64,000 nt of DNA from UBA8389 sp035719105 (GTDB taxonomy: Bacteria; Bacteroidota; Bacteroidia; Bacteroidales; UBA1402). Both the position numbers and the translations under genes were made by a program. Positions 44,303 through 54,003 of this stretch are shown in pieces (within the stretch, counting starts at the first letter, position 1; the number at the start of each line of letters is the position of its first letter). The notes beneath the pieces are model-generated. The model saw only the letters and a program-made list of their open reading frames with translations, ran no database searches and had not been told where the DNA came from. The stretch covers positions 496,001-560,000 of the forward strand of contig DASTGN010000004.1 of NCBI GenBank assembly GCA_035719105.1. Reading direction: 5' to 3'.

Positions 44303-45637
44303 ATGAAGCGAATGGTAATCCTGGGTGCGGGGGAAAGCGGCACTGGAGCGGCCATTCTGGCTAAAAAGGAAGGCTTTGATGTCTTCGTTTCGGATTTGTC
44401 AGAAATCAAGCCCCAATACAAATTGGAGTTAGACAAGCGGAGTATTGCTTGGGAAGAAAAGCAACATACGGAATCGCTCATTCTAAACGCTGACGAGGTG
44501 ATCAAAAGTCCTGGGATTCCGGATAAAGCGCCACTCATTCAGGCATTAAAAGAAAAAGGCGTGCCGATTATTTCTGAAATCGAATTTGCAGGTCGATACA
44601 CGAAGGCCAAAATGATTTGCATCACTGGAAGTAACGGTAAAACGACCACGACTTTGCTCACCTACCATATTCTAAAGGGTGGTGGTCTGAACGTGGGGCT
44701 GGCAGGCAACATCGGCAATAGTTTTGCCTGGCAGGTAGCCGAAAAGCATTTTGATTATTACGTGTTGGAACTGAGTAGCTTTCAGTTGGACAACATGTAC
44801 GAATTCAAAGCGGACGTGGCTATCATGCTCAATATTACTCCCGATCATTTGGATCGCTATCACTACAATATGCAGGAATACGTCGATGCCAAATTTCGTA
44901 TTATTCAGAATATGACGGAGGCAGATTCTTTTATTTATTGGAACGATGACCCTTTGATTCGCGCGGAAGTGGAAAAACGTACCATTCTTGCCCGTAAATT
45001 TCCGTTCTCATTGCAGAAAAGCTCTGGTATAAAGGCTTTTATCGAAAATCATCTTTTAGTAATTGATACTCCGGAACAGCAATTCCAGATTGAACAAGAA
45101 GAATTGTCTCTGATGGGAACGCATAATCTTTACAATTCACTTGCAGCAGTGGTTTCTGCCAACATTGCCAAAATTCGCAAGGAAAATATTCGGGAAGCGC
45201 TCAACAGTTTCGAAGGAGTGGAACACCGCCTTGAAAAGGTTGGAGTGATTCGTGGTGTGACCTACATCAACGATTCCAAAGCCACCAATGTGAATTCCTG
45301 TTGGTATGCGCTGGAGTCTATGACTACTCCGGTGATTCTCATTTTGGGAGGAACCGACAAAGGAAACGATTACTCTGAAATTGAGCATTTGGTCATGGAG
45401 AAATGCCATACGCTCATTTATTTGGGTTTGGACAACAAGAAGCTGCATGACTTCTTCGATGGGAAAGTACCTGCTACGTTTGATGCACGTTCCATGGATG
45501 AGGCTTTGCAGTTAAGCTACGAGCACGCCCAAAAAGGCGATACCGTTTTGCTTTCACCCTGTTGTGCCAGCTTCGATTTGTTTAAAAATTACGAAGACCG
45601 GGGCGAACAGTTCAAACAAGGTGTGCTAAAATTATAA
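44303..45637 (+). CDS. murD: UDP-MurNAc-L-alanine--D-glutamate ligase
   Basis: The protein has 444 residues from the ATG at 44303; a TTG two codons earlier overlaps the mraY stop but is less likely. The N-terminal Rossmann fold reads VILGAGESGTG, the ATP loop ITGSNGKTTTT, and later NITPDHLDRY and INDSKATN. It adds D-glutamate in cytoplasmic precursor synthesis. Confidence 0.95.
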   Translation: MKRMVILGAGESGTGAAILAKKEGFDVFVSDLSEIKPQYKLELDKRSIAWEEKQHTESLILNADEVIKSPGIPDKAPLIQALKEKGVPIISEIEFAGRYTKAKMICITGSNGKTTTTLLTYHILKGGGLNVGLAGNIGNSFAWQVAEKHFDYYVLELSSFQLDNMYEFKADVAIMLNITPDHLDRYHYNMQEYVDAKFRIIQNMTEADSFIYWNDDPLIRAEVEKRTILARKFPFSLQKSSGIKAFIENHLLVIDTPEQQFQIEQEELSLMGTHNLYNSLAAVVSANIAKIRKENIREALNSFEGVEHRLEKVGVIRGVTYINDSKATNVNSCWYALESMTTPVILILGGTDKGNDYSEIEHLVMEKCHTLIYLGLDNKKLHDFFDGKVPATFDARSMDEALQLSYEHAQKGDTVLLSPCCASFDLFKNYEDRGEQFKQGVLKL

Positions 45638-45641
45638 ATGT

Positions 45642-46865
45642 ATGGAAAAGGTCTATCAACTGTTTAAGGGTGACAAGATTGTCTGGATACTCTACGCTGT
45701 ACTTTGCATCATTTCATTGATCGAAGTCTACAGTGCTTCCAGTACCTTGACATACCGTTCCCACAATACGACAGGGCCAATTCTGAGACACGCCATGTTC
45801 CTGTTATTGGGAACTGTGGTGGTCATTGTTATTCATAATTTTCATTACAGACATGCTTCGGTTCTTGGTTTTCTTACCTTATTCGTTGCAGTTATTTTGT
45901 TGATACTGACGCCAATCATCGGTGTCCGGGTCAATGATGCTTCCCGTTGGATTGAATTTTTTGGTATTCAGTTCCAGCCTTCTGAGTTCGCGAAGTTGTC
46001 AATGATTATTTTAACGGCTTTTATCCTAAGCAAAAGCCAACGATCGCAAGAACAACTCAAAATATCTTTTTGGATCATATTGGTATTGACAGGTGGATTT
46101 GCCGTTCTGATTATTGGCGAGAACCTCTCAACGGCTTTGTTGCTTTGCATTGTGGTTTATGTACTGATGATTTTCGGTCGTGTTCCCTGGAAGCAAATGG
46201 GTCGATTGTTACTGGTTGTTGCTGTAACTGGCGGGCTGTTTTTCTTTTTGTTGTACATGATACCTAAAATTGACAAGGTGCCTCGTTGGGAAACTTGGCA
46301 CAATCGGGTATTTTTACACGAACCAGGAGTAATGGAAGCTGGATTTGAAATCACGAAGTCCAATTATCAGCCTGCTCATGCAAAGATGGCAATTGCCAAT
46401 GGTTCCGTTACTGGAGTTTTCCCTGGGAACAGCACACAACGTGATTATTTACCTCAGGCATATTCTGACTTTATTTATGCCATTATCATCGAAGAAATGG
46501 GCTGGTTTGGAGCTTTGCTCATCCCATTTTTGTATCTGGTGTTGATGTATCGGGGATTAAGAATTGCCAAAAAATGTACCAAGATATTCCCCATGTTGTT
46601 GGTAATGGGTTCAGCCATGATGATTGGACTCCAAGCCTTTGTAAACATGTTGGTGGCAGTTGGTGCAGGTCCGGTGACTGGACAACCCATGCCGTTGATC
46701 AGTCGAGGAGGAACCTCTACCATCATTACTTGCATTTATTTTGGCATCATTCTAAGTGTAAGCCGCTTTGCGGTTTCAGACGAAAATAACTCGAACGAAG
46801 TGACTCCCGAAGAGGAGGCGCTTCAAGCAGAGGAGCACGATGTTTCTAAAGAATACGGCGTTTAA
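45642..46865 (+). CDS. ftsW: Septal peptidoglycan glycosyltransferase FtsW
   Basis: The protein has 407 residues with about ten membrane segments of the SEDS family. FQPSEFAKL contains conserved SEDS residues, SDFIYAIIIEEMGW is the long-loop signature, and PLISRGGTS is the C-terminal family block. It polymerises glycan at the septum with FtsI. An acidic cytoplasmic tail ends the protein. Confidence 0.95.
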   Translation: MEKVYQLFKGDKIVWILYAVLCIISLIEVYSASSTLTYRSHNTTGPILRHAMFLLLGTVVVIVIHNFHYRHASVLGFLTLFVAVILLILTPIIGVRVNDASRWIEFFGIQFQPSEFAKLSMIILTAFILSKSQRSQEQLKISFWIILVLTGGFAVLIIGENLSTALLLCIVVYVLMIFGRVPWKQMGRLLLVVAVTGGLFFFLLYMIPKIDKVPRWETWHNRVFLHEPGVMEAGFEITKSNYQPAHAKMAIANGSVTGVFPGNSTQRDYLPQAYSDFIYAIIIEEMGWFGALLIPFLYLVLMYRGLRIAKKCTKIFPMLLVMGSAMMIGLQAFVNMLVAVGAGPVTGQPMPLISRGGTSTIITCIYFGIILSVSRFAVSDENNSNEVTPEEEALQAEEHDVSKEYGV

Positions 46866-46880
46866 TAAAAACTTAAAGCT

Positions 46881-47990
46881 ATGGAAGAAATTCGCATCAT
46901 TGTTTCAGGCGGTGGCACAGGCGGCCACATTTTTCCTGCCATTTCCATTGCAAATGCCCTGAAGGCCAGGTACCCAGAACGTGTAAAAATTCTTTTTGTC
47001 GGTGCAACTGGGCGAATGGAGATGGAACGCGTTCCTGCTGCAGGTTATGAAATCGTTGGTTTGCCCATCCGTGGATTCGATCGTACTCATCTGTTGAACA
47101 ACATCAAAACGTTGTATATGTTGTTTAAAAGCATGATCAAAGCCAGACACCTGATCAAAACGTTTAAACCACATGTTGCTGTCGGAGTGGGTGGCTATGC
47201 TAGTGGTCCACTTTTAAGAGCTGCGGCTGCGAATGGAGTGCCTACGGTTATTCAGGAGCAGAATTCGTACGCTGGGGTCACAAACAAATTGCTTTCGGCC
47301 AAGGCTTCGAAAATTTGTGTTGCTTATACCGGTATGGAACGATTTTTTCCTGCCGAAAAGATCTTGCTGACAGGAAATCCAGTTCGACAGGATTTGCTTC
47401 AAAGTAACGATTTGAAGGCCGAAGCACAGGATTTTTACCATTTGGATCCAGCCAAAAAGACCTTGTTGATTATCGGTGGTAGCTTGGGAGCCCGCACATT
47501 GAACGAAAGTGTCATGGTTTATATGGACGAATTGGAAGCGGCAACCGATGTTCAAGTCATTTGGCAGACTGGTACTTACTATTACAAAAAGATTTTGGAA
47601 CGATTGAAAGGGCGTACCCTGAAAAACGTCCATGTGGTTGAATTTGTTCAAAAAATGAATTTGGCGTATGCGGCGGCAGATCTGATTATTTCCAGGGCTG
47701 GTGCCAGTTCCATTTCCGAGCTTTGTCTGCTTCAAAAGGCAGTGATTCTAGTGCCTTCGCCCAATGTGGCCGAAGATCATCAAACTAAAAACGCCCTGGC
47801 ATTGGTCAAAGAAGACGCAGCCGTTATGGTTAAAGACCAGGAAGCCCGATCAACGCTTATGCCTCGCGCGCTTACGTTGATTCATCAACCCGAAAAGCTC
47901 GCCAAACTGAGTACTAACATCTTGAAACTGGCTCAACACAACTCAGCAGAACGCATAGCTGATGAAATTTTCAAACTGATAAAGGATTAA
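46881..47990 (+). CDS. murG: UDP-GlcNAc:lipid I N-acetylglucosaminyltransferase
   Basis: The protein has 369 residues. The N-terminal GT-B loop is SGGGTGGHIFPA, then GVGGYASGP, IQEQNSYAG and ISRAGASSISEL. It converts lipid I to lipid II at the inner face of the membrane. It ends 3 bp before murC. Confidence 0.97.
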   Translation: MEEIRIIVSGGGTGGHIFPAISIANALKARYPERVKILFVGATGRMEMERVPAAGYEIVGLPIRGFDRTHLLNNIKTLYMLFKSMIKARHLIKTFKPHVAVGVGGYASGPLLRAAAANGVPTVIQEQNSYAGVTNKLLSAKASKICVAYTGMERFFPAEKILLTGNPVRQDLLQSNDLKAEAQDFYHLDPAKKTLLIIGGSLGARTLNESVMVYMDELEAATDVQVIWQTGTYYYKKILERLKGRTLKNVHVVEFVQKMNLAYAAADLIISRAGASSISELCLLQKAVILVPSPNVAEDHQTKNALALVKEDAAVMVKDQEARSTLMPRALTLIHQPEKLAKLSTNILKLAQHNSAERIADEIFKLIKD

Positions 47991-47993
47991 GAA

Positions 47994-49367
47994 ATGTCTT
48001 ATCATTATACCCATATTTATTTTGTAGGAATCGGCGGTATTGGCATGAGCAATTTGGCTCGGTATTTCAGGGCCAGGGGCAAATCCGTTGCTGGTTATGA
48101 CCGAACGCAAACTCCATTGACCCAGCAATTGGAGGCGGAAGGCATTGATGTGCATTACACCGAGGAACCTGCAGCCATCCCGCTGGAATTCTTGAATCCA
48201 TCAACGACGTTGGTTGTGCGAACACCCGCTGTTCCTGATGATCATGCCGAACTTCGCTTTTTTCGTATCAATGGTTACAAGGTTCTCAAGCGCGCTCAAG
48301 TGCTTGGCACCGTTTCCCAGGATAGTCGCAGTCTCTGCATTGCAGGAACTCATGGAAAAACAACGACAACAACACTCACAGCGCATTTGTTAAAACAATC
48401 CCATGTCGATTGCAATGCCTTTTTGGGGGGTATTTCCAATAATTACGGAACCAATTTGTTGTTAAGTGAGCAAAGTGACCTGACGGTGATTGAAGCCGAT
48501 GAATACGATCGTTCGTTTCATCAATTGACCCCTTACATGGCCGTTGTCACCTCTGTGGATGCCGACCATTTGGATATTTACAACACCCATACGGAATACC
48601 TGGAAAGCTTTGCCCATTTCACCGAACTGATTCGCCCTGACGGATGTTTAGTCATAAAAAAGGGGCTTCCTTTAAATCCTCGTTTGCAAAAAGGCGCCAA
48701 AACGTATACGTACAGTGTCGAAGAAAAGGCAGATTTCTACGGTGAAAAGGTCCATTATGATCAGGGCAGACTGTTTTTCGACTTTTTTTACCCTGGTGGA
48801 AACATACTGAATATGGAATTGGGTGTTCCCATTCGAATCAACGTTGAAAATGCCATTGCAGCCATGGCTCTTGCTCATTTGAACGGCGCAACGGACCAAG
48901 AGTTGAGGGCAGGTTTGGCCAGTTTTAAAGGCAGTATGCGTCGATTTGATTTCAGAATTCGTAGGGATGATTTTATATACATCGACGATTATGCCCACCA
49001 TCCTGAAGAATTGCGCGCCAGCATTCGTTCCATCAAAGAGCTTTACCCCTTAAAAAAGATAACTGGCATTTTTCAGCCTCACCTTTACAGCCGTACCCGT
49101 GATTTCGCTGACGAATTCGCTGCAGTATTGTCCGAACTGGATGATTTGATCCTTTTAGATATCTATCCTGCACGTGAATTACCCATTCCCGGGGTCACAT
49201 CTGAGATGATTCTTGAAAAAGTAACGAATGCCTCAAAAACAGTCACTTCGCTCGATAAAGTTTTTGACCTGTTAGCCCAAAAGAAACCAGAAATCTTGGT
49301 AACTTTGGGAGCCGGAAGCATTGATACGTTGGTGCCTGAGCTAACAAAACGATTCGAAGCATGCTGA
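47994..49367 (+). CDS. murC: UDP-MurNAc--L-alanine ligase
   Basis: The protein has 457 residues. FVGIGGIGMSNLA marks the N-terminal domain, IAGTHGKTTTT the ATP loop, EADEYDRSF and VDADHLDIY the central domain, and DDYAHHPEELRA the MurC-specific block. It adds the first amino acid of the stem peptide. Its last 7 bases overlap the ftsQ start. Confidence 0.97.
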   Translation: MSYHYTHIYFVGIGGIGMSNLARYFRARGKSVAGYDRTQTPLTQQLEAEGIDVHYTEEPAAIPLEFLNPSTTLVVRTPAVPDDHAELRFFRINGYKVLKRAQVLGTVSQDSRSLCIAGTHGKTTTTTLTAHLLKQSHVDCNAFLGGISNNYGTNLLLSEQSDLTVIEADEYDRSFHQLTPYMAVVTSVDADHLDIYNTHTEYLESFAHFTELIRPDGCLVIKKGLPLNPRLQKGAKTYTYSVEEKADFYGEKVHYDQGRLFFDFFYPGGNILNMELGVPIRINVENAIAAMALAHLNGATDQELRAGLASFKGSMRRFDFRIRRDDFIYIDDYAHHPEELRASIRSIKELYPLKKITGIFQPHLYSRTRDFADEFAAVLSELDDLILLDIYPARELPIPGVTSEMILEKVTNASKTVTSLDKVFDLLAQKKPEILVTLGAGSIDTLVPELTKRFEAC

Positions 49368-50098
49368 AGAAGATTCTTGGAATATTGGCAGCCTTGGCTT
49401 TGTTGGCTTATCTGATTTTTGCAATCGTGCAATTCTCGGGTGAACCGGGTGCCAAAAAATGCAAGGAGGTCGTTATCCAGGTGATGGACAGCACAGAGCA
49501 TAATTACGTCAGCACCAATGAGGTGCGACAATTGATGCGACTTAATAAACTGGATCTTGTCGGGCAGCGGCTTGATGAAATTCGATATAAAAGGGTAGAA
49601 TTCGTAGTCTCCGTGCTGCGGATGGTTCGTAGGGTGGAATGTTTTTCTACTAATTCGGGCAAGGTCATTGTGCAGATTTGGCAATACTCGCCAATTCTTC
49701 ATGTGATGCAAGATCAGGGTGATTTTTACATTGACGCTTCAGGACAACGAGTAGATATTAGTTACAATTCAGCAGCCAACGTACTGGTGGCCTCGGGTTC
49801 CATCCGTGATTCCATCCATGTTCGCAGGTTGTACCGTATGGCCTTGTTGCTCAGTCAGGATCCGTTCTGGGATGCACAGATCGTACAAATATATGTGGAA
49901 CCGAACGGAGAATGGATTTTAATACCCCGGGTCGGTGATTATGAAATTGAATTTGGTCTTCCCAACGATGTGGAAGATAAATTGAGTAGGTTGAAGCTAT
50001 TTTATATGAAGGCTTTGCCAAAAGTTGGCTGGGAAATATATTCCAGCATTAGTGTCAAATATAAGAAACAGATAATATGCACCAAAAAAGTGGAATGA
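49361..50098 (+). CDS. ftsQ: Cell division protein FtsQ
   Basis: The protein has 245 residues with a single N-terminal membrane segment (about 5-24). The periplasmic part has a POTRA-like region (VVIQVMDSTEHNYVSTNEVR) and a beta-domain with VIVQIWQYSPILHVM and DFYIDASG. The sequence is divergent from E. coli FtsQ, but topology and position between murC and ftsA fit. It bridges cytoplasmic and periplasmic division proteins. Confidence 0.9.
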   Translation: MLKKILGILAALALLAYLIFAIVQFSGEPGAKKCKEVVIQVMDSTEHNYVSTNEVRQLMRLNKLDLVGQRLDEIRYKRVEFVVSVLRMVRRVECFSTNSGKVIVQIWQYSPILHVMQDQGDFYIDASGQRVDISYNSAANVLVASGSIRDSIHVRRLYRMALLLSQDPFWDAQIVQIYVEPNGEWILIPRVGDYEIEFGLPNDVEDKLSRLKLFYMKALPKVGWEIYSSISVKYKKQIICTKKVE

Positions 50099-50099
50099 T

Positions 50100-51458
50100 A
50101 TGAAAGGAACAACCGATTATGTAATGGCGATTGATCTTGGCAGTTCAAAAATCGTTGCGGGACTTGGTAAAAAAGAGGAAAACGGTGAACTCCATCTGAT
50201 TGCCCTCAAGCAGATGCCATCTGATTCTGAGATTCGCCGAGGTATCGTGCACAACGTTGAGGATGTTGCCGGTACTGTTCGTAAACTCAAGGAAGATCTG
50301 AGTAATTCCCAAACACCTCCTTTGGTCGTGAACCATGTTTACGTAGGAATCAATGGATATACGCTGCGAACCAAGGACGTAAACGTCTATTCGCAATTTG
50401 CAGGTACCGAATTGTTTACTGAAAAGGAACTCGATGAATTGACCGATCAAATTCCTGAAAACCTGCCTGAAGATTTTTTTCAGATCAATGTGTATCAACA
50501 GGAATTTCTAGTTGACGGCAAGCTCGACCGCAACCCCATAGGAACGACTCCTAAGCGTGTGGATGCTCATTTTAAAGTAGTTGGTGGTATCGAAGATTTG
50601 ACACGAAAGACGGAAACAGCTTTCGAAAGCATCAAGTTAAACGCAAATTTGGTACTAGGTCCCGTCGCATCGGCAGAAGCCGTTCTCCTGTCCGAAGAAA
50701 AATCCAAAGGGGTTGTTTGCATCGATTTTGGTGCCGAAACGACCTCCATTTGCATTTATAAAGGCGATATGGTTCGGTATGTCTCTGTCCTACCTTTTGG
50801 AGGTAGAAACTTGACACTTGACTTATTGCAACTCAATCTCGATGAAGATGACGCCGAAAATCTGAAACTTCTAAAAGGCACTGCCTTGCATTATTCTGAT
50901 TTTGAAGGCGTTGATGGTGAAGAGCCATTTACAAAAGAAGATCAGGAAATCAATGAAATCATAGTCGCTCGTATTGAAGAAATTGTTGAAAATATTTGGG
51001 CTCAAATCAATCGTTCAGGAATTGAACCCAGTAAATTGCTTGCTGGAATCGTCATCACTGGTGGTGCATCCAAACTACCTGACCTCGAAAAGTTGATTGC
51101 TCGCAAGACTGGAATGATTGTCCGCATGGGCGACCCGTCGTTGTACTTGGACTCCGTATCAGCTTCCATGTTCGGAAGACCAGAATATGCAAGTTGCATC
51201 GGTTTGATTTTGCAAGGCAAGAACGGTTGTTTTGCAATCGTTGAAAAAGAACCTGTCGTAGAAGTGGTTAAGCCAAAAATTGAGCAGGAACAAACTTTGT
51301 CCGGTTTTGATATCGAAAGACCCATCATGCAACCCAAATCGGTCAAAGAAAAACACCTTAAATCAACAAAGACTCCCAAACCTCCTAAGGAACCCAAATC
51401 TGGCGGAATAAAGACTTTTTTTGGGAGCATTACAGAATTTCTGAACAATGATAACTGA
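50100..51458 (+). CDS. ftsA: Cell division protein FtsA
   Basis: The protein has 452 residues of the actin fold. AIDLGSSKIVAGLG is phosphate loop 1, CIDFGAETTSICIY loop 2, and IVITGGASKLPDLE the adenosine motif. The C-terminus (TKTPKPPKEPKSGGIKTFF...) has a Lys/Pro-rich linker and a short terminal helix (FFGSITEFLNN) that would bind the membrane. It anchors FtsZ at the division site. It begins one base after ftsQ. Confidence 0.96.
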   Translation: MKGTTDYVMAIDLGSSKIVAGLGKKEENGELHLIALKQMPSDSEIRRGIVHNVEDVAGTVRKLKEDLSNSQTPPLVVNHVYVGINGYTLRTKDVNVYSQFAGTELFTEKELDELTDQIPENLPEDFFQINVYQQEFLVDGKLDRNPIGTTPKRVDAHFKVVGGIEDLTRKTETAFESIKLNANLVLGPVASAEAVLLSEEKSKGVVCIDFGAETTSICIYKGDMVRYVSVLPFGGRNLTLDLLQLNLDEDDAENLKLLKGTALHYSDFEGVDGEEPFTKEDQEINEIIVARIEEIVENIWAQINRSGIEPSKLLAGIVITGGASKLPDLEKLIARKTGMIVRMGDPSLYLDSVSASMFGRPEYASCIGLILQGKNGCFAIVEKEPVVEVVKPKIEQEQTLSGFDIERPIMQPKSVKEKHLKSTKTPKPPKEPKSGGIKTFFGSITEFLNNDN

Positions 51459-51472
51459 TCAAACCTATAATT

Positions 51473-52699
51473 ATGGAAGATAGATTGGATTTTGATTTCC
51501 CTACAGTAGCTAAGACCATTATCAAAGTCATCGGAGTCGGTGGCGGTGGGAGCAATGCAGTAAACCATATGTACAAGGAAGGCATCCAGGATGTGACCTT
51601 TATGCTTTGCAATACCGATAATCAAGCTTTGCTTCATTCACAAGTTCCAACCCGTTTGCAACTTGGTATCGAAACGACCAAAGGCCTCGGGGCTGGCAAT
51701 GACCCATCGAAAGCCCGTGAAGCTGCCGAAGAGAGCCTCGAAGACATTCGCAGGGCTTTGAGCGACGATACCCGCATGGTCTTTATCACTGCCGGGATGG
51801 GTGGAGGAACTGGCACTGGTGCAGCTCCGGTGGTTGCCGAGGTTGCCAAAAGCATGGATATTTTAACGGTTGGCATCGTGACTATACCGTTCGAATGGGA
51901 AGGTGATTCCAAAATTGACCAGGCCTTGGATGGTGTGGAAGAAATGAGCAAACATGTTGATGCCCTGTTGGTTATCAATAATGAACAATTACGACGGATA
52001 TACCCCGATTTAGAAATAAAGGATGCTTTCAAAAAAGCAGATGATACCTTGACCATCGCTGCAAAAAGCATTGCCGAAATCATTACCGTTCCAGGTCACA
52101 TCAATCTGGACTTTGCTGATGTGAGCCGTGTAATGAAAGACGGTGGGGTGGCCATCATGAGTACCGGTTATGGGATCGGTGAAACCCGCGTTTCAGATGC
52201 GATGAGGGATGCGATGAACTCCCCGCTGCTGAACAACAACGATGTGTTCAACGCCAAGAAAGTTTTGTTCAATATTTCCTGCAGTGAAACCAAAGGTTTG
52301 TTCATGCACGAAATGGGCCAGATCAACGAGTTCATGAAGAACTTCACTTCCAGATTGGAAGTGATTTGGGGTATTTCGTTCGACAATGAGTTGGGCGATC
52401 AACTCAAAGTGACCTTGTTGGCTACTGGTTTCAATATTCAGAACATTTCGCAGATTGGAGACCGTACACAAAAATTGTCCGACGAAGAGCTTCGTAAAGC
52501 TCAGGAAGCCAATCAGAAACGCGACGAGTGGAAGCGCACGCTTTACACCAGCAAACTGGAAAAGCAACCCAGATATAAAAAGTACGAACCCTTTGTATTG
52601 ACCGACGAGCAAATGGATAATGATGCCATTATTGATTTGTTGAACCAGGAACCTGCCAATAAGCGTGACAGTAACTTTTTGTCAAGAGTGAACTTTTAA
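51473..52699 (+). CDS. ftsZ: Cell division GTPase FtsZ
   Basis: The protein has 408 residues. The tubulin signature GMGGGTGTGAAPV binds GTP, VGGGGSNAVNHM is the N-terminal loop, and the T7 loop lies near NLDFADV. After the core (to about 320) the linker is rather short and the tail ends AIIDLLNQEPANKRDSNFLSRVNF, distinct from the E. coli tail. It forms the Z ring. Confidence 0.97.
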   Translation: MEDRLDFDFPTVAKTIIKVIGVGGGGSNAVNHMYKEGIQDVTFMLCNTDNQALLHSQVPTRLQLGIETTKGLGAGNDPSKAREAAEESLEDIRRALSDDTRMVFITAGMGGGTGTGAAPVVAEVAKSMDILTVGIVTIPFEWEGDSKIDQALDGVEEMSKHVDALLVINNEQLRRIYPDLEIKDAFKKADDTLTIAAKSIAEIITVPGHINLDFADVSRVMKDGGVAIMSTGYGIGETRVSDAMRDAMNSPLLNNNDVFNAKKVLFNISCSETKGLFMHEMGQINEFMKNFTSRLEVIWGISFDNELGDQLKVTLLATGFNIQNISQIGDRTQKLSDEELRKAQEANQKRDEWKRTLYTSKLEKQPRYKKYEPFVLTDEQMDNDAIIDLLNQEPANKRDSNFLSRVNF

Positions 52700-52710
52700 T
52701 TTTTAAGAAA

Positions 52711-53166
52711 ATGAATTTAGCTGAACAAATTGACGCCGACCTGAAGGCGGCTATGATAGCAAGGGATGAAGTCCGCAAATTGACCATCCGCGGCATTAAA
52801 AAAGAAATCATCGAAGCCAAGACTGCACCTGGTGCCAATGGTGAAATAACCGATGACACCATTATGAAGATTGTAACCAAATTGCTGAAACAACGCAAAG
52901 ACTCCGCTGCAATCTATATTCAACAAAATCGCCCGGAATTGGCTGAAAACGAATTGCTCGAAGCTTCGATTTTGGAATCCTACCTGCCCAAGCAAATGAG
53001 TGCTGAGGAATTGGATGTTGCTGTTAAAGCAATTGTTGCTCAAACCGGTGCAGCCGGTCCGAAAGATATGGGCAAAGTAATGGGTGTAGCAAGCAAGCAA
53101 TTGGCTGGCAAGGCAGAAGGAAGATTGATTTCAGAAGCGGTAAAGAACGTTTTGAATAGTCTGTAG
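52711..53166 (+). CDS. YqeY/GatB-like domain protein
   Basis: The protein has 151 residues, all helical, matching the YqeY family related to the C-terminal tail domain of GatB (KRKDSAAIYIQQNRPELAENE, AQTGAAGPKDMGKVMG). The tail domain of GatB binds tRNA, so a tRNA-related role is often assumed but not shown. It follows ftsZ by 11 bp and ends the cluster. Confidence 0.9.
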   Translation: MNLAEQIDADLKAAMIARDEVRKLTIRGIKKEIIEAKTAPGANGEITDDTIMKIVTKLLKQRKDSAAIYIQQNRPELAENELLEASILESYLPKQMSAEELDVAVKAIVAQTGAAGPKDMGKVMGVASKQLAGKAEGRLISEAVKNVLNSL

Positions 53167-53180
53167 AAACTTCTAACCAC

Positions 53181-53219
53181 AAAAAATGGCTGCTTGTTTA
53201 AGTACAGGCAGCCTTTTTT
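53181..53219. terminator. Bidirectional terminator at the end of the dcw cluster
   Basis: GGCTGCTTGT and ACAGGCAGCC form a 10-bp stem (one G-U pair) flanked by six A on the left and six T on the right. It also serves argB on the other strand. Confidence 0.85.
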
Positions 53220-53232
53220 GTTGCAACGATTT

Positions 53233-54000
53233 TCAGATGACCCTTGTTCCGCCACCCTTGAATATATTGTCCGATTTGGTGATGATGACCTCCTTGACGC
53301 CGGCATCAATAGCTTCGTAGGCGTTTTCCAGTTTGGGGATCATACCGCCCTGAATGATACCGCTTTCCACGTAGTTGGCAAAGATTTCGCGGGTTAGATG
53401 AGGAATGACGCTGCTGTCGTCGTCAGCATCCATCAGGACACCTTCTTTTTCGAAACAGTACATCAGCGTGACGTCAAAATGTTTAGCCAGGGCTTTGGCG
53501 GCTTCACCAGCAATGGTATCTGCATTGGTGTTCAGCATGTTGCCCTTCTTATCGTGGGTTAATGGTGCCAAAACAGGAACCACTCCTTGATGTATGAGGC
53601 TAGCCAAAATTTCGGAATGCACTTCCTTGACATCACCGACGAAACCATAATCCACTTCACCAACTGGGCGTTTTTCGGAGCGCATGTAGTTCAGGTCGGC
53701 TCCGGTCAGTCCGAGGGCATTGACGTTTAATGCTTGCAAACCTGCCACGATGTTTTTGTTGACCAATCCTGCATAGACCATGGTCACTACTTTCAGCGTT
53801 TCCAGATCGGTAATGCGTCGTCCATTGACCATTTGACTCTCAATGCCCAGTTTGGAAGCAACCTGCGTGGCAGAACGTCCTCCGCCGTGAACTAATACTT
53901 TGTGGCCCTCGATGCGGGCAAAGTCCTGCAACAAGGCAAGCAAAGATTCTTGTTCCTCGACAATCTTGCCTCCAACCTTGATGACAATCAGTTTTTCCAT
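53233..54000 (-). CDS. argB: Acetylglutamate kinase
   Basis: The protein has 255 residues. IKVGGKIVE is the N-terminal phosphate loop, VHGGGRSATQ the second glycine loop, and GMIPKLENA the C-terminal motif with the catalytic Lys. It phosphorylates N-acetylglutamate (or the N-succinyl form used by some Bacteroidota) in arginine synthesis. It lies 3 bp after the acyl-CoA synthetase stop, an unusual place away from other arg genes. Confidence 0.93.
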   Translation of the reverse strand: MEKLIVIKVGGKIVEEQESLLALLQDFARIEGHKVLVHGGGRSATQVASKLGIESQMVNGRRITDLETLKVVTMVYAGLVNKNIVAGLQALNVNALGLTGADLNYMRSEKRPVGEVDYGFVGDVKEVHSEILASLIHQGVVPVLAPLTHDKKGNMLNTNADTIAGEAAKALAKHFDVTLMYCFEKEGVLMDADDDSSVIPHLTREIFANYVESGIIQGGMIPKLENAYEAIDAGVKEVIITKSDNIFKGGGTRVI

Positions 54001-54003
54001 GGT